A DNA stretch of 35,293 bases from Treponema sp. UBA3870 (GCA_002392275.1 DGGQ01000132.1:1-35293), one strand, 5' to 3'; shown: positions 1-8,258, numbered from the stretch's first letter. The notes: generated by a model from the letters alone, not told the origin. Numbers and translations: made by a program.

Positions 1-1143
1 CATTTCGGTAAGCCGGGACCCGTCTGTTCCGCCGCGGATTGGTACAAAAGTTGGCTGCACTCCTGCCTCAGTGTATGCCGAGACAAGATTCTCCACCACG
101 CCCTTGCTGGCTTCAATGGAGGACTTCATGTTCAGGTACTGGAGAGTGTGGGTGACTTCCGCCTTTCCGCCAAAAGTTGAGGCAACGGTGTCTGCAATCT
201 GGTTGACAAGACCCTTCCGCTTTTCGATTTCAGCGCTGTCAAAGTCCCGAAGAATCAAGCTGACTGTCGCGGATTCTATGGACCCATTTATGCTCATGGG
301 AGCGAAAAATCCCTGCATTCCGTCTGTGGTTTCCGGGAGCTGTGTGTATGGCAGGGAACGAACGAACGCCGCCGCCATGGAGATTGCGTTGACCAAATCA
401 GGACGACCATTTCCCGTGTGGATTGAGTTCCCCTTGAAAACTACGTCGCTCTTGTATGCGTTGAAGCACTCAATCTCCAGTTCCCCGATATGTCCACCGT
501 CAACAGTGTAGGCGGCCTTTGACTTTACAAGCTCCAGCGGAACCTTGTCCATTCCGTGTCCAGTCTCTTCGTCCGGGGAAAAAATCACCTCTATTGTTCC
601 GTGGCGGATTTCGGGATGCTTAATCAAAAATTCCAGGGCGGTCATAATCTCTGACACTCCGGCCTTGTCGTCCGCACCAAGGAGAGTAGTTCCGTCGCTG
701 GTGATTATTGTGTCGCCCTGCTGCCCCGCAAGAAAAAGGGCCTTGTCCTTTTCGGGATCCAGAACATTTCCGTAGGGCAGGGTGATTGCCTTTCCGTCAT
801 AGTTTTTGTGGACAATGGGTTTTACGTTGCGGCCCGAGACTTCCTCAACAGTGTCTATGTGCGCAAGGAGACAGATTGATGGGGCGTTCTCCTTTCCCGG
901 TGAAGCCTTCAGTCTGCCGTAAGTGTAGCAGTGTTCGGTGGTCTGGACATCCTCAAGGCCCATGTTCTTCATCTCCTGGTTCAGAATGGTCGCCATGTCC
1001 TGCTGCTGTGGAGTGCTTGGCATTATGCCTTCGTCCGCGCGGGAACTGTCGCTTTCCGACCAGGTCTTCACGTAGCGAAGGAATCTTTCCATGAGGGAAT
1101 CCGCATAAACTGTGTCAAAAACATTTTCAGAAACATTAATCAT
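1..1143 (-). CDS. pepT: Peptidase T (tripeptide aminopeptidase), 3' end cut by window edge
   Basis: This is an M20/M28-type zinc aminopeptidase that removes the N-terminal residue from tripeptides in the cytoplasm. The reading frame runs open from the ATG at 1143 to base 1, giving 381 residues, so only the last 30-40 residues are missing. Visible landmarks are the first metal-ligand region (LLAHIDT), the bridging-Asp loop (LLGADDKAG), the catalytic acid pair (SPDEETG), TVDGG, and the late IRGGTDGSRL motif that precedes the final His ligand. The start at 1143 gives a short N-terminal extension before the usual ERFLRYVK opening. An internal ATG at 1092 would match E. coli PepT more closely, but neither ATG has a Shine-Dalgarno sequence and the promoter fits 1143. 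The gene is divergent from the 1255 gene. Family assignment is very secure. Confidence 0.95.
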   Translation of the reverse strand, partial: MINVSENVFDTVYADSLMERFLRYVKTWSESDSSRADEGIMPSTPQQQDMATILNQEMKNMGLEDVQTTEHCYTYGRLKASPGKENAPSICLLAHIDTVEEVSGRNVKPIVHKNYDGKAITLPYGNVLDPEKDKALFLAGQQGDTIITSDGTTLLGADDKAGVSEIMTALEFLIKHPEIRHGTIEVIFSPDEETGHGMDKVPLELVKSKAAYTVDGGHIGELEIECFNAYKSDVVFKGNSIHTGNGRPDLVNAISMAAAFVRSLPYTQLPETTDGMQGFFAPMSINGSIESATVSLILRDFDSAEIEKRKGLVNQIADTVASTFGGKAEVTHTLQYLNMKSSIEASKGVVENLVSAYTEAGVQPTFVPIRGGTDGSRLTEM

Positions 1144-1149
1144 AAAAAC

Positions 1150-1178
1150 AGAATAACCCAATACAAGCTTTTCTTCAA
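1150..1178 (-). promoter_or_regulatory. pepT promoter, leaderless geometry
   Basis: On the minus strand a -35 TTGAAG (1178-1173), a 17-bp spacer and a -10 TATTCT (1155-1150) end 6 nt before the pepT ATG at 1143. There is no purine-rich SD between them. Transcription would begin at or next to the A of the start codon. Confidence 0.5.
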
Positions 1179-1219
1179 TTGTATTCTTCCAATTCCTGTG
1201 TCGGTTTTTGATTCGATAC

Positions 1220-1248
1220 TTGTTTATGGGCGCAAATTTGGGTATAAT
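1220..1248 (+). promoter_or_regulatory. Promoter of the 1255 gene, leaderless geometry
   Basis: A -35-like TTGTTT (1220-1225), a 17-bp spacer and a perfect TATAAT (1243-1248) lie 6 nt before the ATG at 1255. No SD is present. This promoter and the pepT promoter sit back to back in a 111-bp divergent region. Confidence 0.6.
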
Positions 1249-1254
1249 CATTCC

Positions 1255-3174
1255 ATGGCCAGTAATATTTTATTTACACTTTTGAAATTCTATTCCTCAA
1301 AGCAGAGGACCCCTGTTGTTGACGAGGGAGAATTTGTTGACTACCTCAGACGCTATGTCCAGCACCATGAAGAGGACGCACCGGAGCTTAACACATACAT
1401 CAAGTCGAACGAGGCTCTACAGTCGGAGCTTGACGGCATGGTTGGAAAACACCAGATTGCCATCACCACCCAGGCGGGAAAACAGTTTATCGTTGTGATT
1501 TCCTATGTGATTGATGAATGTACCCAGCTTTACGAGGACATGCAGCGCAATTATTCCCATCCGTTCCCGAATGTAAACGAGCTTCCAAAGCATGTTCCAT
1601 CCGACATTGCGGTTAAGGACCAGGCTTCGGACATAATCTACAAGATGCTCGACGGAAAGGTGGACCCGAACGAGAGGACCCTCTACTGCATTCTTTTTGG
1701 AAAGGGCGTTCCGGGGCTTTTGATGCCCTCCAATGTTTCAATCCACGATGTAATCAACATCTGTCTTAAAAAACTTCAGGACCTGCTCAGGAAGGGCGAT
1801 TCCCACGACTATTTCCAGAAAAAAATCAACGGAGCGAACCCGGGCAAGGAGATTTCTATCAAGAATTTCTTCTCGTCGCTTTTGGGAAAACCGGAGGAGA
1901 CATGGCTTGCCCTCAAAAACAACGGCGACGCATTCTACTACTGGAACCAGCTCTGCTACTTCATCCGCCAGGACTGCATCAAGATGAAGGACCTGAATGC
2001 CGAGGACATCAACGTTCTACAGACAATCGGGGTGATTGAGGTTGCGGCTTCCTACTACAAAAATGTCGCGGCCGAAAAAGTTCTGAAGGAGGCGGCTTTC
2101 AAAGTTCTTGACGAACAGCTTGTCCAGGCTCCGTACTATTTCACCATGGACGAAATCATGAAGTTCAAGGACCAGAACGGAACCCTGCTGATTACAAAAT
2201 ACAGCGAGGACGATTTGCATGAGCACATCAAGGACCTCACATCCTACTCAAAGACGAGCGACCTTCCTCCGCTTTTGATTTTCAAGGAGAACGAAACAAA
2301 GTCCTACTTCATTGTGAAGGAAAGCGTCATGCCTTTGATTCTCCGTCTAAGCAACGACGCGCGGGAGCTGATTCACGACAGTCTCTGCAAGTCATGGTAC
2401 AGGTATCTGCAAAAATACGAGGTCCTTTCCGAAATGAAGGAGCAGGCCGCTTTTGAAAGATGTCTGGAGAGGGAACTGAAAGTCTGCTCCCCGATTCTCT
2501 ATGCACTGCTGAACGCAACATTCCTTCCTTTAATCAGCGAGGACACTGGAAAACTGATTCTGTTCCACGACGGTGTGCTAGTTCCGTACAGCGAGCTTCT
2601 TATGTTGAGGAGAAACGAAATCTACACCAAGGCAAGGTCCAAGCTACCGTTCTGGTACACAATGCCAGTTGTCTCGTGGATTCTTTCGGCCATACACAGA
2701 AAGTCCAAGGCTCAGAGGCAGAAGGATTCCGAAAAATCTGCCACGGCGAAACTTCTTGACGAGGAGAAGGCACAGGCGGACGCAAGACAGGACGAGCTTG
2801 ACGCAAAGGATGCCCTTGATCCAAAAAAGAACCGCAAAAAGGAACTCCGCCGCGCGGCAACGAACATTGAAGCCCAGATTGTTCCGGCGAGCAGCACGAT
2901 TGACCGTGAGCTTGAGTCCTACATGAGCGAATGGAACGACAGAATCAGCAAGCAGGCCCACGACGATCTGGAGCAGGACATCAACACGCTCATCCGTGAC
3001 TACACAAGGCGTGTTCTCAGGACAAACAAGACCGAGGCGTTTACCCGCGACCGCATTGCGTCACTTGCCGAAGCTCTGGTTGACACCCCGACCTTGATGA
3101 AGATAAAGAACCACCCGGCGCTCAAACGCTACGTGGAGCTTTACATGGTCAAGCTGATTAAAAACATTCCGTAA
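1255..3174 (+). CDS. Conserved-looking large protein of unknown function (639 aa)
   Basis: I do not recognise a family. The frame is open upstream to 931, but that part lies over antisense pepT codons. The ATG at 1255 directly follows a TATAAT box, so it is taken as the start. The protein is soluble-looking, without a signal peptide or convincing membrane segment. It begins MASNILFTLLKFYSSKQ, is mixed alpha-helical, and has a highly charged Lys/Glu/Asp/Ala-rich stretch at roughly residues 490-540 that is likely coiled coil, followed by a helical C-terminus ending in LVDTPTLMKIKNHPALKRYVELYM. The length and ordinary codon use suggest a genuine cellular gene, possibly genus-restricted. It is monocistronic, with a terminator immediately downstream. 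Function is unknown. Confidence 0.85.
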   Translation: MASNILFTLLKFYSSKQRTPVVDEGEFVDYLRRYVQHHEEDAPELNTYIKSNEALQSELDGMVGKHQIAITTQAGKQFIVVISYVIDECTQLYEDMQRNYSHPFPNVNELPKHVPSDIAVKDQASDIIYKMLDGKVDPNERTLYCILFGKGVPGLLMPSNVSIHDVINICLKKLQDLLRKGDSHDYFQKKINGANPGKEISIKNFFSSLLGKPEETWLALKNNGDAFYYWNQLCYFIRQDCIKMKDLNAEDINVLQTIGVIEVAASYYKNVAAEKVLKEAAFKVLDEQLVQAPYYFTMDEIMKFKDQNGTLLITKYSEDDLHEHIKDLTSYSKTSDLPPLLIFKENETKSYFIVKESVMPLILRLSNDARELIHDSLCKSWYRYLQKYEVLSEMKEQAAFERCLERELKVCSPILYALLNATFLPLISEDTGKLILFHDGVLVPYSELLMLRRNEIYTKARSKLPFWYTMPVVSWILSAIHRKSKAQRQKDSEKSATAKLLDEEKAQADARQDELDAKDALDPKKNRKKELRRAATNIEAQIVPASSTIDRELESYMSEWNDRISKQAHDDLEQDINTLIRDYTRRVLRTNKTEAFTRDRIASLAEALVDTPTLMKIKNHPALKRYVELYMVKLIKNIP

Positions 3175-3185
3175 ATCGATACGCC

Positions 3186-3222
3186 AGCCTCCAGAGACGG
3201 AAAGTTTTTGGAGGTTTTTTTT
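3186..3222 (+). terminator. Rho-independent terminator after the 1255 gene
   Basis: CCTCCA (3188-3193) pairs with TGGAGG (3209-3214), extendable by weak pairs on both sides. Eight T residues (3215-3222) follow. It separates the 1255 gene from hisC. Confidence 0.7.
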
Positions 3223-3249
3223 AGGAATTAAAAGATACTGGAGAAAAAA

Positions 3250-4398
3250 ATGCTTGCAAAGAGACTTGAAAAACTTCATCCATACGTTCCCGGCGAGCAG
3301 CCAAAAGACAGGGACTATATAAAACTGAACGCGAACGAAAATCCGTATCCACCGGCACAGGCTGTAAGCGAGGCAATAAAATCTGCACTGGATTCAAGGC
3401 GTGAAAAAATCGGACTTTATCCCGACCCGGATTCAAACTTGCTTAGACAGGCCATAGCCGACATGATTAACTCGACAGGCGGTGTTTTCTGTAACACGGA
3501 AATCAGCGGAAAAAAATGCAGCCCGTCAGAAAAAGACAAAATCCCTTTCACCGTCACGCCCGACATGATTTTTTGCGGAAACGGAAGCGACGAGGTTCTG
3601 AGCTTTGTTTTCTACACATTCTTTGACAGCGACCGACCTCTTGTGATGCCCGAGTTCACGTACAGTTTCTACCCGGTGTACTGCGGATACTACGGAATCC
3701 CTATGGACACAATCCCGCTGAAATCTGACTGGACTCTCGACACGGAAAAAATGCTCGATGAGGCAAACAAAAACAATTCATCAATAATCTTCGCGAACCC
3801 CAACGCCCCGACCGGACTTTCACTTTCACGTAGCCAGGTTGCGGAGATGATAAAAAAAGCCCCGAAAGACAGAATTTTTGTGGTCGATGAAGCCTACTGC
3901 GATTTTGGTGGCGAGAGCTGCATTCCTCTTCTTGCTGATTTTGACAACCTTGTGATTGTCCGCACGTTCAGCAAAAGTCTTTCGTTCGCCGGAATGAGGC
4001 TTGGCTATGTCGTCTCCAGCCCGGATTTAATCAAGGCGATTTTTACTGTAAAAAATTCCTTCAACCATTTTCCTGTTGATTTTATCACCCAGACAGCAGG
4101 TGCCGCCTCATGTGAAAACGCATGGTACTACGCGGAAAACGCAAAAAAAGTTTCCGCCGAGAGGGATTCATTCACTGCATTTTTGCGCGAGAGGGGCTGG
4201 TTTGTAATCGACAGCAAGACGAATTTCGTGTTTACAAAAAAAGATGGTCTTTCGGGGGAATCAATCTACCAGGCCGTCAAAAAGGAAGGCATACTGATTC
4301 GGCATTTCTCCACCCCCGGCATCGATGATTTTGTCCGCATAACAATCGGCACACACGATCAGATGGCGAGTCTCAAAAAGATTCTGGAGGCCTTATGA
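3250..4398 (+). CDS. hisC: Histidinol-phosphate aminotransferase
   Basis: This is a PLP-dependent class I/II aminotransferase that converts imidazole-acetol phosphate and glutamate to histidinol phosphate in histidine synthesis. The 382-residue protein shows the family landmarks: LNANENPYPP (28-35), CGNGSDE (109-115), NPNAPTG (183-189), the cofactor-contacting VVDEAY (211-216), and FSKSLSFAGMRLGY (240-253), where Lys242 is the Schiff-base lysine. An insertion of about 25 residues (about 77-101, with two Cys) sits between the N-terminal arm and the GNGSDE loop, where most homologues are shorter. The start has SD GGAG 6 nt upstream. The stop overlaps the next gene's ATG (ATGA), implying translational coupling. 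No other his genes are nearby, so a related aromatic or other amino-acid aminotransferase role is possible. Confidence 0.9.
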   Translation: MLAKRLEKLHPYVPGEQPKDRDYIKLNANENPYPPAQAVSEAIKSALDSRREKIGLYPDPDSNLLRQAIADMINSTGGVFCNTEISGKKCSPSEKDKIPFTVTPDMIFCGNGSDEVLSFVFYTFFDSDRPLVMPEFTYSFYPVYCGYYGIPMDTIPLKSDWTLDTEKMLDEANKNNSSIIFANPNAPTGLSLSRSQVAEMIKKAPKDRIFVVDEAYCDFGGESCIPLLADFDNLVIVRTFSKSLSFAGMRLGYVVSSPDLIKAIFTVKNSFNHFPVDFITQTAGAASCENAWYYAENAKKVSAERDSFTAFLRERGWFVIDSKTNFVFTKKDGLSGESIYQAVKKEGILIRHFSTPGIDDFVRITIGTHDQMASLKKILEAL

Positions 4399-5069
4399 AA
4401 TTTTTGCTGCTTTCCGACATGCACGGAGATTTTGAAAAACTTGACAGGCTGGAAAACAAATTCAAGGAAGCCGACGCGGTGATTTTTGGCGGTGACTTTT
4501 CAAAATTCAAAAGCCCGGAGACTGGTCTTCCTGCAATGGAAGTTCTCTGCAAAAAACACGATGTGATTTTTTCGGTAATCGGAAACTGCGACGAGCCGTC
4601 AATTTTGTCTGAAGCGGAATCCCGTGACATAAGTGTTGAGGGAGCGTTGGTGAGCCACGATGGACTCTTTTTTGCGGGAAGCGGGGGAGGCTCCATTTTC
4701 ACAGGCGAGGCTCCGTTCGAGCGTACTGATGAGGAACTTGTTTCAGACTTGAAAATCATAAGCGAGCAGGAAGAAAGCGACTGGAACAATCTGGTTCTGG
4801 TTTTGCACAACCCGCCCAAGGACACAGCCTGCGACAAAATTGCATCGGGAATCCATGTCGGCTCGCAGGGATTCAGGGACTTTATCGAAAAATACAAGCC
4901 CCTTGCCGTTGTCACAGGACACATCCATGAAAGTGCCGCGGTGGATAAAATCGGCGACACCGTAATCATAAATCCGGGCGCGCTTTTTGAGGGACGCTAT
5001 GGATGGCTTGAGCTAGAGACCACCAACGGAAAATGGGAAGTCAAAAAGGCGGAGCTTTTGGAAATCTAA
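4395..5069 (+). CDS. YfcE/MJ0936-type metallophosphoesterase
   Basis: This is a calcineurin-like phosphodiesterase that hydrolyses small phosphodiesters using two metal ions. The motifs are in order: D-x-H (Asp8, His10), GGD (Asp34), GNCD (Asn64-Asp66, the YfcE-type variant of GNHD), His138 in LHNPP, and GHIH (His176/His178). Length (224 aa) is slightly above the roughly 180 residues typical of YfcE, through an insertion at about residues 98-130. The ATG lies inside the hisC stop (ATGA overlap), so it is co-translated with hisC. Its 3' end overlaps the convergent SUMF1-fold gene by 4 bp with no terminator between them. The physiological substrate cannot be told from sequence. Confidence 0.88.
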   Translation: MKFLLLSDMHGDFEKLDRLENKFKEADAVIFGGDFSKFKSPETGLPAMEVLCKKHDVIFSVIGNCDEPSILSEAESRDISVEGALVSHDGLFFAGSGGGSIFTGEAPFERTDEELVSDLKIISEQEESDWNNLVLVLHNPPKDTACDKIASGIHVGSQGFRDFIEKYKPLAVVTGHIHESAAVDKIGDTVIINPGALFEGRYGWLELETTNGKWEVKKAELLEI

Positions 5070-6013
5070 AGACTCCTTGCTAATCTGAATCCCTGGTATA
5101 TATATGCTTCGTTCGGGTCGTATGCGTAGCGGTCTCCAAGGTAGGTGAAGAATGTCTCTTCGGACCAGGCTGCTCCACGTGCGACTCTGCTTTCTCCCAT
5201 TGCGGGTCCGGTGGCTCTCTGTCCCTTTCTGACGACATTATACTCTTTGAACCAGTCCCAGCAATATTCAATCACGTTTCCGCTCATGTCAAAAAGTCCG
5301 GCTCCGTTTGCATTTCCGGTGGCAGGGTAAACAGGCTCGTCCTCCAGTGGCGAGTCGGCTCCAGCTGTTCCTACAGTGTGGGTCCCGTTTGCGTTGTCGC
5401 TAAGCCATGCGACATCTTCGGCTATAAGATTGCCAATCTCTCCGCTGCATGAGTCGGCGGTCTGCAATCCTTTGACCGTTTTTCGCGCGGCATATTCCCA
5501 TTCGGCTTCGCTTGGAAGTCTGTAGCCGTTTGCGTTCCAGTCACATTCGGCAAGGTCGCAGGAAATCGTGTCCCCGGAATCACGCAGAATTTTTCCACCA
5601 AAAGAGTAGCAAGGTTTGAGTCCATTTTTTTCAGAAAGGGCATTGCACCAGACCATCGCATCGTACCAGCTGATTTTTGTCACCGGTTGATATTTTCCTG
5701 CGGACGACGGTTCCTTCCCGACAATCCCCATGGAACCTTCCTGCCCAAGATTTTCAAAAATATATCCACGGCCCTCAGCCCAAACACGGACGGAATACCA
5801 GAGTTCGTATGTGGTCTCGTAGCGGTTCATGGCAAACGATGTCAGATACCTTTCCGCCGTAATGTTTTCCACACCCTCGCCGATTGTGTACTGGATATAA
5901 TTTGCGCCACGGGCGGGCTTGAATTCCACCATATCTATAGAAGAAAAATTGCTCTGGGCAAAAAGCGATGCCGCAGCAAAAAGTGTTGCCCCGAACGCCA
6001 AAAGTTTTTTCAT
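5066..6013 (-). CDS. Secreted SUMF1-fold (formylglycine-generating-enzyme-like) protein, catalytic cysteines absent
   Basis: This 315-residue protein has a signal peptide (MKKLLAFGATLFAAASLFAQ) and a complete FGE-sulfatase/SUMF1 domain: FAMNRYETTYELW, KISWYDAMVWCNALSEKNG, YRLPSEAEWEYAAR, GLFDMSGNVIEYCWDW, RVARGAAW and a terminal GFRLARS. In true formylglycine-generating enzymes the segment after RVxRGG(S/A) carries the paired catalytic cysteines. Here that segment (AAWSEETFFTYLGDRY) has none, so enzymatic FGly formation is unlikely and a ligand-binding or structural periplasmic/surface role is inferred. Its ATG overlaps the corA stop (ATGA), so the two form one operon. Confidence 0.88.
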   Translation of the reverse strand: MKKLLAFGATLFAAASLFAQSNFSSIDMVEFKPARGANYIQYTIGEGVENITAERYLTSFAMNRYETTYELWYSVRVWAEGRGYIFENLGQEGSMGIVGKEPSSAGKYQPVTKISWYDAMVWCNALSEKNGLKPCYSFGGKILRDSGDTISCDLAECDWNANGYRLPSEAEWEYAARKTVKGLQTADSCSGEIGNLIAEDVAWLSDNANGTHTVGTAGADSPLEDEPVYPATGNANGAGLFDMSGNVIEYCWDWFKEYNVVRKGQRATGPAMGESRVARGAAWSEETFFTYLGDRYAYDPNEAYIYQGFRLARSL

Positions 6014-7131
6014 TTATTTGCCTCCGTTTTTGACCGCCTTTTTTTGGGGACGGACTTTTTTGTTGACTCAAGGCTCTTCTCCAACTGCCTCAACGAGCGT
6101 TTCTGTTTTTGAGTGGCCCTTCTCTGTTTAAATGTACTGGGGGATGTTTTGGTTACTTTTTTCTTTGCCATTCTGACCGTTGAGGTGATTTTGCTCTTCA
6201 TTATGATTACGTAGGTGAAAATGGAAACGACAATGGACATCACCGCGATGATTATTGCTCCGACCCATCCAGAATTTGCCCACGGGAGAGGCACGTTGAT
6301 ACCGAAGTAGCCGGAAATTATTGTCGGAATCATAAGCACAAGGTTCCAGCCGGTCATGGTTTTCATCACTATGTTCAGGTTGTTTGAAAGCACGGTCGCG
6401 AATGAGTCGTTCATGCTCGTCATAATGTTCGAGTAGGTCTCCGCCATTTCCATAGCCTGCCGGTTGTCAATCTCAACGTCGTCCAGCCAGTCAATGTCGT
6501 CCTCATCCAGTTTCATGATTTTGGACTTGCGGATTTTTTCAAGAAGCAGCTGGTTGCTTTTGAGGGCGGTTGAAAAGTAGACGAGAGATTTCTGTATGTT
6601 CAAAAGCTGAATCAGCTCGTGGTTCTGCACTGAACGCAGCATCTCGTTCTGGATTGTGACCGCGCGTCTGTTCAGCTCCTTCAGGTATCGCAAAAAAGTT
6701 GTGTCCGAGCGTGAAAGAAAACGGATTGCGAATGCCGGGAAGTCGTTGATTTTAAGCTCCTTGATTCTGTTCGCGGCAAAATCCTTGAGAACCTCGCAGT
6801 CCGTCCAGCAGATTGTGATGAAAAGCTTCTCCTTCATTATGATTCCAAGGGGAGTACAGAAATAGCTGATGTCGTCGCTCGGTGAAAAAACCGGAAGCCT
6901 GAGGATTGTGAGAGTGTAGCTGTATTCCTCATTGTATTCCACACGGGAAAGCTCGTCGGAGTCCAAAATGTCCAGCATGTTCTCGGGGTCGATGTTGTAT
7001 TTTTCTTCCAACTCGATTATGTCGTCCCTTGTCACGGATCTTGCGTCAACCCATGTGACCTTGCGGCCATCAAGTTCCTCCTCATCCAGATTTACAAGCT
7101 TACCATCTTCCTGCTGCCAATATGTAATCAT
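6010..7131 (-). CDS. corA: CorA-family divalent cation transporter with a GIN signature
   Basis: This is an inner-membrane magnesium (or other divalent metal) channel of the CorA/Mrs2 family, 373 aa. An acidic cytoplasmic N-terminal domain leads into a long helix (about 145-260), TM1 (about 262-280) and TM2 (about 290-311). The pore signature at the end of TM1 is YFGIN (residues 275-279), where the canonical motif is GMN. After TM2 comes an unusually long, Lys/Arg-rich tail of about 60 residues with Thr/Ser repeats. The ATG has SD AAGGAG, and a TATACT -10 (7178-7173) gives a leader of about 35 nt. It is first in an operon with the SUMF1-fold gene. Metal preference is unproven because of the GMN change. 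Confidence 0.9.
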   Translation of the reverse strand: MITYWQQEDGKLVNLDEEELDGRKVTWVDARSVTRDDIIELEEKYNIDPENMLDILDSDELSRVEYNEEYSYTLTILRLPVFSPSDDISYFCTPLGIIMKEKLFITICWTDCEVLKDFAANRIKELKINDFPAFAIRFLSRSDTTFLRYLKELNRRAVTIQNEMLRSVQNHELIQLLNIQKSLVYFSTALKSNQLLLEKIRKSKIMKLDEDDIDWLDDVEIDNRQAMEMAETYSNIMTSMNDSFATVLSNNLNIVMKTMTGWNLVLMIPTIISGYFGINVPLPWANSGWVGAIIIAVMSIVVSIFTYVIIMKSKITSTVRMAKKKVTKTSPSTFKQRRATQKQKRSLRQLEKSLESTKKSVPKKRRSKTEANK

Positions 7132-7228
7132 AGGTCTTCTCCTTGCAGAGCGCAGTCCGCCTTACGACATCGAGTATAGTCTTGTAAATGTAGCATAATT
7201 TTGTTTTTTTGGCTATCGGCATCCAGAG

Positions 7229-7260
7229 GCAAACTTCGTTCTGAAAAGAAGCTGGTTTGC
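7229..7260 (+). repeat. 32-bp dispersed repeat, copy 1
   Basis: This shares 27 of 32 bases with 8555-8586 in the same orientation. Its ends are inverted (GCAAAC ... GTTTGC) and the core is GTTCTGAAAAGAA, so it can form a hairpin. It lies between corA and the promoter of the BspA-like gene. The two copies flank the accessory island 7261-8554. Confidence 0.6.
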
Positions 7261-7293
7261 ACCAAGATTGTGCTTTTTTCCCAAAAACAGTGA

Positions 7294-7340
7294 GTCAAGT
7301 CACTTGACAAATACGGGGGTGGGGTATACTGTTTAGTATA
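7294..7340 (+). promoter_or_regulatory. Promoter with G-rich spacer and two inverted repeats, for the 7403 gene
   Basis: A perfect -35 TTGACA (7304-7309) and a -10 TATACT (7325-7330) are separated by 15 bp made largely of G5-T-G4 (7315-7324). A perfect 7-1-7 inverted repeat GTCAAGT/ACTTGAC (7294-7308) covers the -35. A 6-4-6 repeat TATACT/AGTATA (7325-7340) covers the -10. The layout suggests operator control plus sensitivity to spacer length. The leader would be about 65 nt and includes SD GGAGG before 7403. Confidence 0.65.
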
Positions 7341-7402
7341 AACCGGTATTTTACTGGGCATTAAAAAAAATGTTGGCGAACAATAAACGCGGAGGAATTT
7401 TT

Positions 7403-8179
7403 ATGAAAAAAATTATTGTGGCATTCGGCATGGTGCTTGCCACGGCTTTTGCCTGCTTTGCTGCAAGTCCGGCAAGTGATTTTGAGTATCATCGTATGTC
7501 AGAGTCCGAGCTTACAGATCTTTCCCGGTGTGTCAATGGACTGGACACAAAGGGCAGCTTCATTGCGGTCGACGAATATAAAGGTGGTGACAGCACTGTT
7601 GAAATTCCTGCAGAAATCGAAGGCTGCATGGTAATCAAGGTCACTATTCACGGCAGCAGTAAAAAGTACGTTGTTCCTGCAAGCGTCATTTGGGTTTGGA
7701 CGATAGATGCCGATAGTTATCATCCTCTTCCTGACATTGAATTCTTGAGGCCAAAAGATGCTGCTTTTTTCTGGATGACAATGCTACTTCCAACTGAAAA
7801 AAAATTGAGGGACAGAAAAATTGTTTTTGTTGACAACGGAGGTTTTTACCTTCCCAGTGTAGAAACATTTACATGGTCAAAGAACTGGAGCATTAAAAAT
7901 TCAAATGCTTATTTATTTGGCTATGATGTAGAAGAACTTATAATTGAGGAGGGTATTCAGGAGCTTCCTTTTACAATTCACGATGCTTGTGAAAAACTTG
8001 TTCTTCCTAAATCTCTTAAAATTATATATCCGAATACTATAATTGTTGATGATAATCTGAAGGACATTGTAATCCCTGCCGGTTCTAAAATCAAAATTCG
8101 GGCAAATGCCATAGTCGATGCGTATATGCTGTCAAGAACCACACGGAAAACTCTTGATGCTCTGGGGTACGACTGGTAA
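7403..8179 (+). CDS. Secreted BspA-like (leucine-rich-repeat type) protein
   Basis: This 258-residue exported protein starts at the ATG preceded by GGAGG (the in-frame ATG at 7370 lacks an SD). A Sec signal peptide of about 23 residues ends in ACFAA. The mature part contains degenerate short repeats of the BspA/LRR_5 kind, such as STVEIPAEIEGCMVIKV, EELIIEEGIQELP, CEKLVLPKSLKIIYP and LKDIVIPAGSKIKI. Such proteins are abundant and surface-associated in oral and gut treponemes and are often adhesins or host-interaction proteins. That role is family knowledge and is not shown here. The repeats are few and imperfect, so fold assignment is moderate. Base composition is AT-richer than the housekeeping genes. 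Confidence 0.7.
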   Translation: MKKIIVAFGMVLATAFACFAASPASDFEYHRMSESELTDLSRCVNGLDTKGSFIAVDEYKGGDSTVEIPAEIEGCMVIKVTIHGSSKKYVVPASVIWVWTIDADSYHPLPDIEFLRPKDAAFFWMTMLLPTEKKLRDRKIVFVDNGGFYLPSVETFTWSKNWSIKNSNAYLFGYDVEELIIEEGIQELPFTIHDACEKLVLPKSLKIIYPNTIIVDDNLKDIVIPAGSKIKIRANAIVDAYMLSRTTRKTLDALGYDW

Positions 8180-8183
8180 AAAA

Positions 8184-8258
8184 ATGAAAGAAGCAATAAT
8201 AGGAGGAGTCTTTGCATTTCTCGGCTCCTTGGTTGCTTTTCTTGCGAACATTGATTAA
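8184..8258 (+). CDS. 24-residue hydrophobic microprotein
   Basis: A short ATG-TAA frame begins 4 nt after the stop of the BspA-like gene and encodes MKEAIIGGVFAFLGSLVAFL plus ANID. Residues 4-21 form one glycine-containing membrane helix with charges at both ends. There is no strong SD of its own (GGTAAAAAA precedes it), so translation would depend on re-initiation after the upstream stop. It ends just before a good terminator, which places it inside the transcript. It could be a small membrane protein, a toxin-like peptide, or chance. No family is recognised. Confidence 0.4.
   Translation: MKEAIIGGVFAFLGSLVAFLANID

Noticed and set aside
931..1254. Upstream extension of the 1255 gene
   Set aside because: It is antisense to pepT and upstream of a perfect promoter. 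The extension shows no RBS.
7370..7402. Alternative start 11 codons upstream of the BspA-like signal peptide
   Set aside because: It lacks an SD and would bury the signal peptide, while the ATG at 7403 follows GGAGG at good spacing.
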